A stretch of 64,000 nucleotides of DNA, taken from assembly GCA_039707465.1 (NCBI GenBank), contig CM077643.1, forward strand, positions 331,348,419 to 331,412,418. Reading direction: 5' to 3'. Below the pieces are notes generated by a model. The model was not told where the DNA came from and did no database searches. It saw only the letters and a program-made list of their open reading frames with translations. Positions 34,401-45,110 of this stretch are shown one piece after another. Source of the stretch: Rhabdophis nuchalis (Eukaryota; Chordata; Lepidosauria; Squamata; Natricidae). A program made the translations under genes and the position numbers. The stretch's first letter is position 1. Each line of letters begins with the position of its first letter.

Positions 34401-37400
34401 CTGAAGCTTTCATAGTTCTGATCAATTGGCCCCTTGGTTTACTTATTTATTTATATATCAAATTTACATACCACCCGTCACACTCATAGAGCGATTCTAG
34501 CTTGATATAGAAAGGCTCATATATATTATTCCCTGCTTCTGAGCAATATGATTAACCAGAATGTTGTCAGATACCATATTGTATAATTTATACAGTATAA
34601 ATACCTATGGTGATGATAAGCACGTGGTCCGATGCAGGAGAGTGTAAAAAATGCAAAGGCTAAAGCCGGTAGAGACCAGGACGCTATAGCATACCCGAAC
34701 CATTCCAGGATTTCTCCAAAGAAATTTGCTCCTGAGACATATGTAAACAATCCTCCTGCATAGAAGAAATCCGTTTAAATACTCTTGAGAAACAGCAGCT
34801 AATTATTAGCATTATTATTATTTGTTTATGACTCCCTTGAAGAATTATATCGGGGGGGGGGGGAGATTCAAAAATTTTAGCAAGCAGTTCTCTGCCTGGT
34901 TGCTGGGTGGCCATGGCCATAGTGGGCATGGCCTACTCCGCCTCCTGCACCACATTTTTGCATTTTTGCCCTCCCTAAGCTCTGGAGGCTTTATTTGCGC
35001 CTCCGGGAGGGTGAAAATGGCCTACCATGGGATCTGGAGGCCCTCCGAAGGCCAGAACAGGCTCGTTTCTGAACTTTCAGGAGCCCATTTTTCACCCTCC
35101 CAGAACCTCTGTGTGGGGCCTGCGCTTACCTGGCATCCAAAATGGGCCGCATAGAGACTTGAGCAGTCCTTGCAACTACCCGTGCGGTGAACCAGATGTA
35201 AAATTAGCATCTGGTTCACCTGAACTGGTTCGAACCGGCTGAATCTCATCCCTGATTATACCAAAACTGAGTGCTCATGTGAAAAGTTGGACAACACACA
35301 TTTAATACAATGGTGTCAATAGTGGGTGGTGGGTTGGATGTATCATGCACATGCCATGCCCACCCTAGCTCTGTGAATGGGAAAAACATCGTGCAACCTC
35401 ATGTGATGGCAACATGACGCCGTGGGTTTGACCCATGATGTAAGACAACTATTTCCATTTTATTTTAGGCACACCAAAGAGGCTAAATAAATGGTGACCA
35501 GTGGGAAACAGGGCTGAGGTGCCAAAGTAAGTATGATCTCTTCCAGTTCTTCATTCTGGCATCTGATCAAGACTTTCTCAGAGAATCTCATTCACTCTGT
35601 TAATGAACAAAAGGCCAATTAAATGATTTCACATTTCCAGCTAGTGTCTCCTTTATCGTGCCCTAAGGACAGGCTCTTTGAAACAAGCAACGTTTGAAGA
35701 GTTATCCTATATTTCATGAAGTTTGGAAGAAAAATGATATACCTTGTGGAATTTTGTAAGTGAACTCTCCAGGCTTTCTTAGCTGACGTAGAAGAAAATC
35801 ACTGTAGATATTGATTCCCATGCCAGACAAAAACAGCAAAAAACCTAAAGAAAAAAGAATTTATGAGTTGGATACTACAAATATTTGATTTTCAGACTTT
35901 ATTCAAACAAATATTGCACTGGCTTTATTCTTTGCCATTGAGAAAATATACTCCCTATTTTTTGTGAAAAATATTCAGAAGAGATACCTCAAGAGCAATT
36001 CTAACCAGGACCATGTAAATATCTTTCTCCAGGCTTGCCTTGTGGCAATAAAAGTTATATGCGAGACCGCCTCCTGCCCCATACATCCCTCAGACCGATA
36101 CGCTCCCACAGAGAGGGCCTCCTCAGGGTGCCGTCGGCTGGACAATGCCGACTGGCGACACCCAGGGGGAGAGCCTTCTCTGTGGCGGGCCCAGCCCTCT
36201 GGAACGACTTACCCCCTGAACTCCGCACCATCTCCGACCTCCGCCTCTTCCGCAAGTGTCTGAAGACACACCTATTTCATCTAGCCGGCCTAGCGTAACC
36301 TCCATACTGACTATTAGATAGTTTTTAAACTTGGGATTTTAATTCGGTTTTTAGCGCAGGGTTTATTTATTAGAATAAGTATTTTAAATTTCATAGATTT
36401 TATATATTTTGTATGTATTTTAATATCCCTGTGTGCCGCCCTGGGTCCTAACAAGGAGAAGGGCGGGGTATAAATTTAATAAATAAATTTTTTTTTAAAA
36501 ATAAATAAAAATAAATAAAATATACTCATTTCTCACTCCTCTGTTCGCTGGCTGACTTGATCTCTCCTAGTTGGGAGGAACCAAGGAGGTTCAGATACAG
36601 CAGGGGTGGGGAATGATGGCCCTTTTATGACTTGTGGACTTCAACTCCCAGCATGGCTGGCTCAGGAATTAACAGATAACAGATTAACAGAGTTGGAAGG
36701 GACCTTATATGTCATTTAGTCCAACTCCCTACTCAAGCAGGAGACCCTACCTCATTTCTGACAAATGGCAGTCCATCGCCTCCTGAAATTCTCAAGTGAT
36801 GAAGGTCCCACAACTTCCGAAGACAAGCTGTTCCATTGGTTGATTGTTCTCACTGTCAGAAAGTTCCTCCTTATTTCTAGGTTGAATCTCTCCTTGGTCA
36901 GTTTCCATCCATTATTCCTTGTCTGGCCTTAATGTGCTTTGGAAAATAGCTTGACACCCCCCTCCTCTCTGTGCTATCCCCTCAAATATTGGAACACTGC
37001 TATCATGTCTCCCATGGCCCTTCTCCTCACTAGACTAGCCATGCCCAGTTTCTATAACCTTTCTTCATATGTTTTAGTCTCCAGTCCTGTAATCATCCTG
37101 GTTGCTCTTCTCTGCACTTTTTCTAGAGTCTCAACATCTTTTTAATAGTGTGGTGAGCAAAACTGGATGCAGTACTCTAGATGTGGTCTTACTAGGGCTT
37201 TATAGAATGTATTAGTACCTCACGTGATCTTGATTGTATCCCTTAGGATTGATTTGGCTTTTTTGACTGCCGATGCACACTGCTAGCTCATATTTAATTG
37301 ATTGTCCACTAAGACCCCAAGATCCATCTCAGTCATTGCTATTAAGCCTGGTTTCATCTTGTTTATATGTGTACTTTTTGTTTTTCTTATCTAAGTGTAG

Positions 37401-38935
37401 GACTTTACTTTTTTGGGAGAATTCTGGGAGTTGAAGTTCACATGTCATAAAGGGGGTCATGGTTCCTCACCTCTGCTATGTAGGATCATAAGGACTATTA
37501 TTATCAACATTTGATAGGGTGTTTTTGAGTTTAGAAAATTTTGTAAAAATTGTAAGCACCTTACAAATTAAAGCAAAATTATAAATAGTCTGTATAATTA
37601 CTGTATAATAATGTATAAATGTTTCATTACAAATGTACCAAATATTTATAATAATTAAATAAATATAATAAAAAATTGACTATAAAAGAGTGAGTTTGGC
37701 AGATGTCTGATAGAAACATACTTCCAAAAACAAGAGTATGAGTGGGCAAAACTGTTTTATTTTTCTCAGTTTCACATGTCCTCATTTCTCATTTTCAAAC
37801 CTTAAGTTCATTTTGTCTGCTTGCTGCATAACTGTGCAAAACTTTCCACATAAAAATTGTGCATTAAAAAACTTTTTTACCCCCTAATGCCCGTAAACAC
37901 ATCACCCTAATACAGTACATATTTGGCAAATTATTCTGAGTAGTGAACTGTATTATCAAATGCAGAAAAATGCTAGTTCTATATCCAACTGCAATTGGAT
38001 CCACAAGCCTAGATTTTAAAAATACTAATTCCTATTAAACATAATTTCTTTCTTCCATTCGTGAGATAAAGCTTTCTATATTAGTCTGAAATGTGATCAG
38101 AATCCTTTCTGACAATTATTATCATAAGTACAGAATCAATTTTGTATCTTTGTTCAATTAGTATACGATTGTGGCAGGAAAACAAGTGTTATGTTTTTTT
38201 TTTAATTCTCGTTTTATTTTTCTACCTTAAGATTTTCACAGGTACTATGCCCTCCATCCTCCCAATCAGTGGTGGGTTTCTGCAGGCTCGCACCTACTCA
38301 CGAGAGCCTGTGGTGAAATTTAGAGAACCGGTGAGAGGGGGTTCCACCGGCGTACCTGAAAGTAAATCTGGCCCACAGCTGCCAGTGACCCAACGGGAAG
38401 GAAAGGAAGGAAGGAAGAAAGGAAGGAAGGGAAGGAAGGAAGGAAAGAAAGAAAGAAAAAGAAAGAAAGAAAGAAAGAAAGAAAGAGAAAGAAAAGAAAG
38501 AAAGAAAGAAAGAAAGAAAGAATTTATCATCACAATTGAGTCCAAAATTTTGGTTGCTAAGCAAGAGCGTTTGTTAAATGAGTTTCACCCACATTTTAAA
38601 AGGTGGCCACTCCCACCCTGTCACATGACTGCCAAGCCACGCCCACAAAATAGGCCACACCTACAGAGTAGGTTCTAAAAAAAAATTGAACCCACCACTG
38701 CTCCCAATGTTGGCAAAGTTTGGATGAACTGAATAGCAAACATATGACACATCACATAACACAGCTAATACCTGACAAAAATCGTATGTCTTTACACCAA
38801 TCATCTGGATACTCTGCACAATAAATCATGTAGTAACCTTGAAGGAAGCCATTACAGATGCAGAACAGCGCACCACAAAACATTATCTTCAGTGGGAAAG
38901 GCCTGCCTCTTTGGAAGAATGGATAAATGAATGTC
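31414..38935 (-). CDS. SRD5A2: Steroid 5-alpha-reductase 2-like, exons 2-5 (exon 1 outside window)
   Basis: An integral ER-membrane NADPH enzyme that reduces the 4,5 double bond of testosterone and other 3-oxo-4-ene steroids. Exons are 38772-38935, 35743-35844, 34605-34755 and 31414-31480. Their coding sizes of 164, 102, 151 and 67 nt equal those I recall for the vertebrate gene, and all phases agree. The joined protein reads RTFIYPFFQRGRPFP, YCAEYPDDWCKDIRF, NIYSDFLLRQLRKPGEFTYK, IPQGGLFTYVSGANFFGE and ends PKSRKALIPFIF. Conserved cofactor and substrate residues are present: N and D of NIYSD, R of LRKPG, N of SGAN, E of FGE, and the HHH cluster before the C-terminus. The YCAEYPD and SWSLPALAFAFF blocks favour SRD5A2 over SRD5A1; a reptile-specific SRD5A2-like paralogue remains possible. 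Residues 1 to about 93, including the first membrane helices, are missing because exon 1 is outside the window. Confidence 0.93.
32075..32327. repeat. MITE-like repeat, AGTCCTCGACTTAC family
   Basis: Left ACAGGTAATCCTCAATATACG and right GGTTGTAGATTTAGGACTAC then CTGTA are diverged inverted ends. Intron 4 of SRD5A2. Confidence 0.6.
32866..33748. mobile_element. Non-autonomous Tc1/mariner-type element with long TIRs
   Basis: Flanked by TA on both sides (32864-32865, 33749-33750). Left end CCATATTTTTGGGAGTATAA then GACGCAC; the right end is the inverted CCATATTTTTCAGAGTATAA then GACGCACC. Inside each TIR an AGACGCACCCAG-ATTTT block is repeated. The interior has (GTAG)n and (GAGA)n tracts (32943-33180). 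The long open frame on the minus strand is low-complexity and not a transposase. Confidence 0.82.
32941..33180. repeat. GTAG/GAGA microsatellite tract
   Basis: Interleaved GTAGGTAGGTAG and GAGAGAGAGA tracts with AAATACAGTAG spacers, inside the mariner-type element. A related GTAG tract with AAATACAGTAGG spacers is in the Helitron at 19621-19775. Confidence 0.85.
33751..34604. other. SRD5A2 intron 4, 5' side: nothing recognised
   Basis: Unique-looking, apart from a short LINE or SINE tail at 34436-34500 (TTATTTATTTATATATCAAA and following). Confidence 0.45.
34605..34755 (-). CDS. SRD5A2: SRD5A2 exon 4
   Basis: 151 bp, acceptor TTCTATGCAG|GAG and donor CATAG|GTATTT. It encodes GLFTYVSGANFFGEILEW, FGYAIASWSLPALAFAFF and GPRAYHHH. 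It contains the SGAN and GE motifs and the histidine cluster near the active site. Confidence 0.96.
34852..35254. mobile_element. hAT MITE, CAGGGATG family, with G-run at left end
   Basis: Target duplication ATTATATC / ATTATACC (34844-34851, 35255-35262). Right end AACCGGCTGAATCTCATCCC then TG. The left TIR is overwritten by a poly(G) run. It sits 97 bp beyond SRD5A2 exon 4, inside intron 3. Confidence 0.78.
35743..35844 (-). CDS. SRD5A2: SRD5A2 exon 3
   Basis: 102 bp, acceptor TTCTTTAG|GTT and donor CAAG|GTATAT. It encodes GFLLFLSGMGINIYSDFLL then RQLRKPGEFTYKIPQ. It carries the N-x-x-S-D and LRKPGE motifs that contact NADPH in the known structure of the human enzyme. Confidence 0.95.
36035..36530 (+). 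mobile_element. L2 LINE 3' end
   Basis: Encodes the L2 C-terminus: YMRDRLLPHTSLRPIRSHR, EGLLRVPSAGQCRLATPRGR, LWNDLPPELRTISDLRLF, ending HLAGLA and stop, then a 3' UTR with GCGCAGGGTTTA and an AAATA tail. 5'-truncated; the reading frame is intact. Confidence 0.85.
36679..37410 (-). mobile_element. CR1 LINE 3' part
   Basis: Minus-strand CR1 with several stops and shifts, including the 3' end GGACTAAATGACATATAAGG and the coding region up to the GKKNxxxx-type block near 37390. Older than the copy at 9421. Confidence 0.8.
37431..38258. other. SRD5A2 intron 2: nothing recognised
   Basis: AT-rich unique-looking sequence. Confidence 0.45.
38267..38700. mobile_element. hAT MITE, CAGTGGTGGG ends, perfect 8-bp target duplication
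   Basis: TIRs CAGTGGTGGGTTTC and GAACCCACCACTG; target duplication CTCCCAAT at 38259-38266 and 38701-38708. The interior holds a GGAA/GAAA tract and a piece of the AGTCCTCGACTTAC-type repeat (GGTTGCTAAGCAAGAGC). It lies just 72 bp from SRD5A2 exon 2. Confidence 0.88.
38399..38521. repeat. (GGAA)n/(GAAA)n polypurine tract
   Basis: About 120 bases of purines on the plus strand, GGAAGGAA passing into GAAAGAAA. It produces the spurious K/E/R-rich open frame on the plus strand. Confidence 0.92.
38772..38935 (-). CDS. SRD5A2: SRD5A2 exon 2
   Basis: 164 bp, acceptor TGTCCCTCAG|GAC and donor TGTCAG|GTATTA. It encodes TFIYPFFQRGRPFPLKIMF, CNGFLQGYYMIYCAEYPD and DWCKDIRFLS. The first base completes an arginine codon begun in exon 1. 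Confidence 0.94.
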
Positions 38936-39309
38936 CTGAGGGACATCAGGAAAAAAAGGAAAAGAAACAGAAAATCACATAAAATTAATGTTAAATCTCA
39001 GATTTATAACAGATTCAAGATCTCAAATAATCTTACATATTGCCAAGTATTCTATTTTCAGTAGCACCTTAAAAATACTTACACTGTCACTTGGAGAGTG
39101 AGTCTGCTATCAGATGAAGTATACCCAACCCCATCACAAAAATACCTAATAAAAATAATCACACAAATAAGAAGTTTGATACACTTTTTAAGCACAGGGC
39201 ATCATGTAAACAAAATAGTTTTCTCCCTTTCAGAGACATCTGCTGCCTGAGTTAGATGTTTTATTTTGAGCACTGTGATCCAAAAGGATTGTTGTGAATG
39301 GATTAAGTC

Positions 39310-39665
39310 AGGGCTTGGTTTAACATCTATATGAAACCATCTCCACGCATGTCAATCTGAGTGATACTGTCTCTGTCTTCTCATGATGCATGGATGCTGT
39401 AGGGATGTAGATTAAGGACAACAGGCTTAGACTGAACCCAGGCAAGACTGAGTGGCTTTGGGTGCATGGAGCCTCAGGATCTGAGTGTTTATCATCCTTA
39501 GTTCTAGATGGATTTGCGCTATCCTTTTCAGGATAGTGTTTGCAACCTAAGGGTTATTCTGGACTCAAGTATCCTGTTTGAAGAGGCAGGCATGACCAAG
39601 AGAGCTTTTGCTTAGCTCTGGTTTGTGCACCAGTTGCGACCTTCCCTGGATCATGATTCCCTGTG
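39310..39665 (+). mobile_element. Old L2 LINE fragment
   Basis: Decayed coding for the region after YADD: FNIYMKP, then TQARLSGFGCME (from LNPxKTEWLWF), CNLRVILDSS and FVHQLRPSLDHDSL. Many stops. It joins a CR1 fragment at about 39663. Confidence 0.6.
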
Positions 39666-39912
39666 CTCAGTTTTGGTCTCCACAATGTAAAAAAGATGTT
39701 GCGACTCTAGAAACAGAGAAAAGCCACAAAGATGATTAGGAGACCTGAGGTTAAAATATATAAAGAAAGCTTGCTGGAATTGGGTATGTCTAATTCAATG
39801 AAAAGAAGGACTAGAGGTGACATGCTAGCAATGTTCCAATATCTCAGGCATTCCCCCAAAGAAGAGGGAGTCAAGCTATTCTCCAAAACACCTGAAGACA
39901 GGACAATAATCC
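39663..39912 (+). mobile_element. CR1 LINE fragment
   Basis: Starts CTCAGTTTTGGTCTCCACAA and encodes [40 protein letters not shown] and [13 protein letters not shown]. Ends abruptly at about 39912. Confidence 0.75.
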
Positions 39913-40324
39913 ATCCATCTTTTTATTAACCATACTGATGTATGTATTCTCGTTGTGTTTTTTTGTCATTGTTTACTTTATTGTTCTATTTTACTTCTGT
40001 TTATATGCTTTTTAAAATTTTCTTCCATGAAAATTGTAAGCCTTGGAAGCCTTTCAGAGTAGCTGAGTGAGACAAGTGGCAAATAAATTTGATAAATAAT
40101 AATAATAAATAATACTTCAGAAAAGTATTGGCCCATGGTTTTACTCAACTTGACAAAAAATAAAATCCTGAATTTCATTCTCTCTACATAGGACAGCAAC
40201 TGCATTGTGTGAAGGTTGTTATTAAGTAATATATATAACATTTTTCTTTACAACTGTTTGTAAAATACTTTGGGGGGATTGTTATCCTGAAAGTTGGCAT
40301 ATTATAAATAAGTATAATAAGTAG

Positions 40325-41150
40325 CTTAGCTTAGTTTTATTGATTAACCTGTAGGTCATATCAAAACAGAATACATATTACCAATAAAATCCAATAAAAA
40401 CAATTTAAAATAAGAGTAGGGTAAAATACAATAATTATGGGATAAAATACAATAATTTAATATATAAATGTACAAAACAGAATAAATTAACATAAAATTA
40501 TATTTCTGTATCACTCCTACAATCTACCCCAATCAGGCCCATATATGCCGATCTCAATCAGACCATTTTAGTCAGAAACTGTGCTGTATTAAATGTTGTT
40601 TTAAAATTCTGGCCACACAAGAAGTATGTTGTTTTAACATGGGCCCCACTGGGCCATATGTTTAATGTATGAATCAAGGTACTTATCTCTCGCCCCCTTA
40701 TACAGACAGCAATCAAATAATATATGAGTCAGGTCTTCTACCTCTTCAGTTCTGCAAATACACGTACAGTCATTATATGGGATAGAATGGAATCCCCCAT
40801 ATCTAACCACTGTATCAAGCTGTTCGAATCTTGCTCGGGTAAATGTCTCCTTGAGATATTTTGGCAATTGTGACTTTAAGTAGTTGTCCATTTAGAAGGA
40901 GCATTTATATTTGCTCAGCTATTTGAGGCTACCAGTCTTACTAAGTGTGGCTATGTCATTTTGGGCTTCTATGTCCATGATTATGTTTTTAATTTGTTCT
41001 TCTGTTATACAAGAGGCAGGGAGGCCGCAGCTCTTTATGTAATTTGTCAATTTAGTAATCCAGAGGGTTTGTGATTGCAATTTTATCTGCTCTAGTAGAC
41101 ATAATTTAGGGAGTCTATAATAATTAAGCATGTGCCACTCTGGACCCCAA
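40325..41150 (-). mobile_element. LINE 3' end, clade not assigned
   Basis: The minus-strand frames 40919-41131 and 40634-40891 give MDNYLKSQLPKYLKETFTRA and SIPYNDCTCICRTEEVEDLT then HILFDCCLYKGARDKYLDS. The C-x-C...H-x4-C pattern after a basic helix is the C-terminal zinc-finger region of several non-LTR families. The frame is broken between the two parts. I cannot name the clade. Confidence 0.55.
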
Positions 41151-42465
41151 AGCCATCAAGAAATACTAAGTTTGTTTTATCTGATCTCAGACTGCATTCA
41201 GATGATTAGGTAAAGCTGCATAAACAAAAAGAAGCAGCACAAAAACCCACTAGAGGTTTCTGTGAAAGCAGATTCTGAAAGCTCAACAAAAAATATATTC
41301 TGTTGCAGCACGGGAAGATTGAATGGAGTTCTGATAATCTCCATTATGCTTCAGTTAAAATGTTGCACAAGGCTAATTTGACAAAAATAAACATGTTTCT
41401 GGAATAATTTTAAAAATGACATTAGAAAATGTGTGATTAAAAAATATTTGAGAAATTTAAAAAACTATATGCACAGTAAAAAGATTTATATAAAAATTCT
41501 ATGTTTTAGAATTAGAATTGTTAGAATAAAGTTAAAATTTGGCTTTAAAAAAAAAGTTGACTTAAAACATTGGGAATAAGAACATGATAGACCAGAACTG
41601 GACAGTAAACATAACAGATTTATATTGATCAATGCATGACTCATTCCAGGTTATTCACAAACTATACTATCAACCTGTTCTAAAGGAAGCTGATTAGTTA
41701 AATCCAGCATAAATACAGCAAAACCCATTTGTATCTTATCATACATATTAAGCAGCAAATAAAACAAGTGCTTGCTGTTTTCATTAACTTATCAATCAGG
41801 ACAAAAAGCCCCATTTTAGACAATTATGCAGGCCTTTCAGGGACAAGTAAATCACACTGTGCATTTAAAGTTAACAGCCAGCAAGTACATTCAAGCATAG
41901 TTTCAGATGTGATTGCCAATTCAGTTCTCTAATCAGATATAGAATATTTATGAACGCCAGCATTAACCTGATCCTTTTCACCAACTAATTAAAAAAACAA
42001 CCTATGGCACTTTGAAAATTATTGTAACACTTCATTTATTTAATTATAAATCAGATTTCCACTGATCTTTTCATTGTTGCCTGTACATTTTTGGAACTTT
42101 TTTTCCCTCTGAAACCTGAGATAAATAGGTCCTCTAGTGTTGTTTCTGCCTAAATAGTGTCATGTAAAAATAAAAAGGAAGTATACCTCGTGAAAGTTTT
42201 TTTTTTTTAAATGTACACAGTGGACATAACAACAAATTAGTTTCATTCACACAGTAAATAAAAATAAAGATGACTGAACAAAGAAAATCCTGTGAACATT
42301 TGGTATCAATTGAAAAAGCTGTTTCTTTCTATTGCAAAAGTAAGGATGCCGTTGGCTGTAATATTTTATCGTCTTCTTTGGCAAAAACAACTTGAAGCAG
42401 GCATTCTTGTAACTGTCTGGGGATTGGGAGGAACTTTTTCCTACTGTTCCATGCAGAATGTTTTC
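41151..42465. other. SRD5A2 intron 1: nothing recognised
   Basis: AT-rich sequence without recognised repeats or exons. Confidence 0.45.
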
Positions 42466-42637
42466 AGCTGTGGCCCTCAGAGCTTGCTTCTTTTCTTGCA
42501 GACCTTTTATTACTCTAACTAGGTAACATCATCAATGCTTGTAAGGAGTGCTGTTTGCTGCCGGTTTATATTCTGCTGTCTTGCCTATATGAGTGAATGG
42601 AGGCAGTCTTAGGGATTCTTTGTTTGTGCTCTTTGGC

Positions 42638-43241
42638 TAAGGTGACCAGATGTCCCGCTTTTGGCGGGACAGTCCCGATTTTGAACAATTTGTCCCGCAT
42701 CCCGTGGCATTTTTAAAAAGTCCTGATTTTTGGCTGAACCCTCAAAATGGTGCCCTAAGCAGGCCATGAAGTGATCTCCGCCACTGGCTGCTAAACGGCC
42801 CGATTGCTGCCTCAGGGAAAACTGCCTTTGAGGGAAGGCGCGCCCCGATGCCTCTGAGGCTCCGACGAGCCAGTTGGAACGGGCGCTCAAAGATCTTTGC
42901 GCAGCATTTGATGCCTTTGCACCGCGCGCGCGCCTTTCTCAGCAGGCCCCAGGCGCCTGAGACAAGCGGCAGGAGCTGCGCAGCACTTCAAAGAGCCTCA
43001 GAGAGGCATCAAAAGGCGCGCGGTGCTTCAAAGAGCTGTAGTGTCAGCCACGCCGCTCAGAATGCTCCAGCGGTCTTCCCGGCGCAGCGAGATGGTGGGA
43101 GGCGTTCCGGGACGAAGACAGCTCCTAACAAAGTAATTTATTTATTTATTTATTTCATAGACCAAATTTTTAATGAAGAACACCCCCCCCACCCCCGTCA
43201 ATGGTGTCCCGCTTTACCAGTGTTAAGATCTGGTCACCTTA
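42638..43241. mobile_element. hAT-type MITE nested in Penelope element
   Basis: TIRs TAAGGTGACCAGAT and ATCTGGTCACCTTA; 8-bp target duplication TCTTTGGC / TCTTTGAC (42630-42637, 43242-43249). The interior is CpG-rich with GCGCGCGCGC and a TTTA run. Removing it restores the Penelope sequence across the site. Confidence 0.85.
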
Positions 43242-43314
43242 TCTTTGACAGTTTCTTGATTGGGGTATTGCTTACTTGATTTTTGGCCTGAAGTTGACCT
43301 TGGAGTTAATCTAT

Positions 43315-43602
43315 GGTGAACTTATGGCACGTGTGCCAGAGGTGGCATGCAGAGTCCTGTCTATGGGCATGCATGCCATCACCAGCTGCTCTCTTGGTTT
43401 CCGGTGTGCCAGGTGATCTTCGTGCGCAGCAGAGCACCAGAAACCCGAAGACCAGGTGGCCGGTGCACATGCACACACTGGAAATCTGAAGACCAGGTGG
43501 CTGGCGCGCATGTGCACCAGCCAGCTGGTCTTCAGGTTTTCGGGCCTCCAGCGCGTGCTCTCTGTTTTGGGCACTCGGTGCTAAAAAGGTTCGCCATCAC
43601 TG
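43315..43602 (-). mobile_element. hAT-type MITE, CAGTGATGGCGAACC family, nested in Penelope element
   Basis: The right end is GGTTCGCCATCACTG; the left end is decayed (CTATGGTGAACTTATGGCAC). ATCTAT occurs on both sides (43309-43314, 43603-43608). The interior has GTGCCAG and CGCGCATGTGC. Two better copies lie at 56255 and 61629. Confidence 0.75.
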
Positions 43603-43834
43603 ATCTATTCTGATTTGTCAGAGTGCCAGGCTTCTAGAAATTCCCGAGTATTTTTGATTTGGCCTGGTCTAGGATTGTCACATTTTCCCAATTGAAACTA
43701 TGGTTAAATTTGTCTATATGTTGAGAAATTAAAGAATTTTCATCATGTCTTCTGACTGCCAGTTGGTGTTCATGGATGCGATCTGCCAGTCTTCTGCCTG
43801 TTTGTCCTACATAGTGGTTGTTGCAGTTTTTATA

Positions 43835-43958
43835 TTGTGTTTTTATTATATTTATTGTACTTGATGTTTTATGTTTTATAATTGCCTGTTCACCACCCTG
43901 AGTCCTGCAAGGGAGATAGGGCGGTATATATATTTAAATAAACATAAACGTAAACGTA
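43835..43958 (+). mobile_element. L2 LINE 3' tail nested in Penelope element
   Basis: TTGCCTGTTCACCACCCTGA, AGGGAGATAGGGCGGTATAT and a TTAAATAAACATAAACG tail. It interrupts the endonuclease region just before the YVGQT codons. Confidence 0.7.
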
Positions 43959-44510
43959 TGTTGTGCTGGGTCTTTTGGTTTGCTTAGGATGTTTTGAAGG
44001 GTATTAGTTGGCTTGGGTTGTTTGTCAGCTGTGCAATATTGAAGGATTTCTTGCATGCACAGCCCATTTCAGATCACCTCACAGCATCATGACATGGTTT
44101 AGATGTGGGCTGGACCTGGCTATTCTAGACTCCTCCTCCCCCATTCCTTCTTTCCTTTCTTTTCCGTGGTATATTTACTAGAATGTTTAGAGCTGCTCTC
44201 ATGTTGCAGGGTCCAATTGCAGTTGAGCTTCAATCTTCTGACAGATGCTCAATGACCCTCTGGTACAACGAAGAATTCATAGTTAATTCTGGGATGCTGA
44301 GACCCTGATGCAGCCAAGCAGACCCAAATTATAACATTTTACCACCATGCTTTACAGCTGGTATCAGGTTTGTCTGATGAAATGCTGTTTTTGCTTTTCA
44401 TCTAACAAGTTTTCTGGTACTATGCCAAATAATTCTATCTTTGCCTTGCCTGTCAGAGCACATTGATCCAGAAGTGCTGGTCTTTGCTTAGTTATTCAGG
44501 GGCAAACTTG

Positions 44511-44738
44511 CAGGTAGTCCTCAATTTGCAACCATTGTTCAGTGACTGTTCAAATGTATAATAACACTGAAAAACAGATTTATGCCCGTTTTTCACATTT
44601 ATAATCATTGCAGCATCCCCATGGTCACGTGATGAAAATTCAGCCACTGGGCAACTGACTCATATTTATGATGGCTGCAGTGTCCTGGGATGATGTGATC
44701 ACCTTTTGCAGCCTTCTGACAAACAAATTCCCAATGAG
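44511..44738. repeat. MITE-like repeat, AGTCCTCGACTTAC family, left half
   Basis: CAGGTAGTCCTCAATTTGCA start, CATCCCCATGGTCACGTGAT and GTGATCACCTTTTGCAGCCT inside; the right inverted end is missing. Confidence 0.65.
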
Positions 44739-44934
44739 TCCTCTGCTGATTATCTTTCCTCGGTTCATTAACCATTCTCATGTGAAATTCACTAGATGCT
44801 GTTATAGACCATCCACTTTTTTCTTGCTCACCTCAATCAGCTCTTCCCAATTCATCATTTTCCTGTGCAAATAATCATGTTAGAGCACCTAGCACATCTA
44901 TGCTGTTATCTGTTGGTGACTGATAATGCTAGTG

Positions 44935-45110
44935 CCGAGGTGGGTTGCTCCCGGTTCGGCTTAACAAGTAGTGGAAGTTAGGCCTGGGTCACAGAACTGG
45001 CAGCAACCCAGGCCTGCCATGTTCCCAAACTGGTTCCCTCGCCGCCACTGGGCTGCCACCATTTTGGTTTTTAGTCATTGGGCGTGCGCAGTTCACTGTA
45101 AATTGTTCTG
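44935..45110. repeat. hAT MITE-like fragment
   Basis: GAGGTGGGTTGCTCCCGGTT and a GGCGTGCGCAGTTC stretch resemble the CAGGGATG family. It sits just 5' of the L1 element; the exact border is not visible. Confidence 0.4.

Larger units (their letters stand above)
42470..44060 (-). mobile_element. Penelope-like element fragment with GIY-YIG endonuclease, interrupted by three insertions
   Basis: On the minus strand, pieces at 43959-44060, 43603-43834, 43250-43314 and 42470-42637 belong together. The piece around 43835-43610 encodes NNHYVGQTGRRLADRIHEHQ, LAVRRHDENSLISQHI and FNWENVTILDQA: the GIY-YIG fold (YVGQT, the R of GRRLADR) and following block of Penelope endonucleases. The 3' end has ATGATGTTACCTAGTTAGAG and CTGCAAGAAAAGAAGCAAGC, the sequence that forms the palindromes at 11929 and 18537. 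The reverse transcriptase is absent here. Confidence 0.75.

Noticed and set aside
38142..38678. 178-codon K/E/R-rich plus-strand open frame
   Set aside because: Produced by the GGAA/GAAA tract within a hAT MITE.
42638..43241. CpG island or first exon of SRD5A2
   Set aside because: The GC-rich block has TIRs and an 8-bp target duplication and contains no reductase-like coding; it is a MITE.
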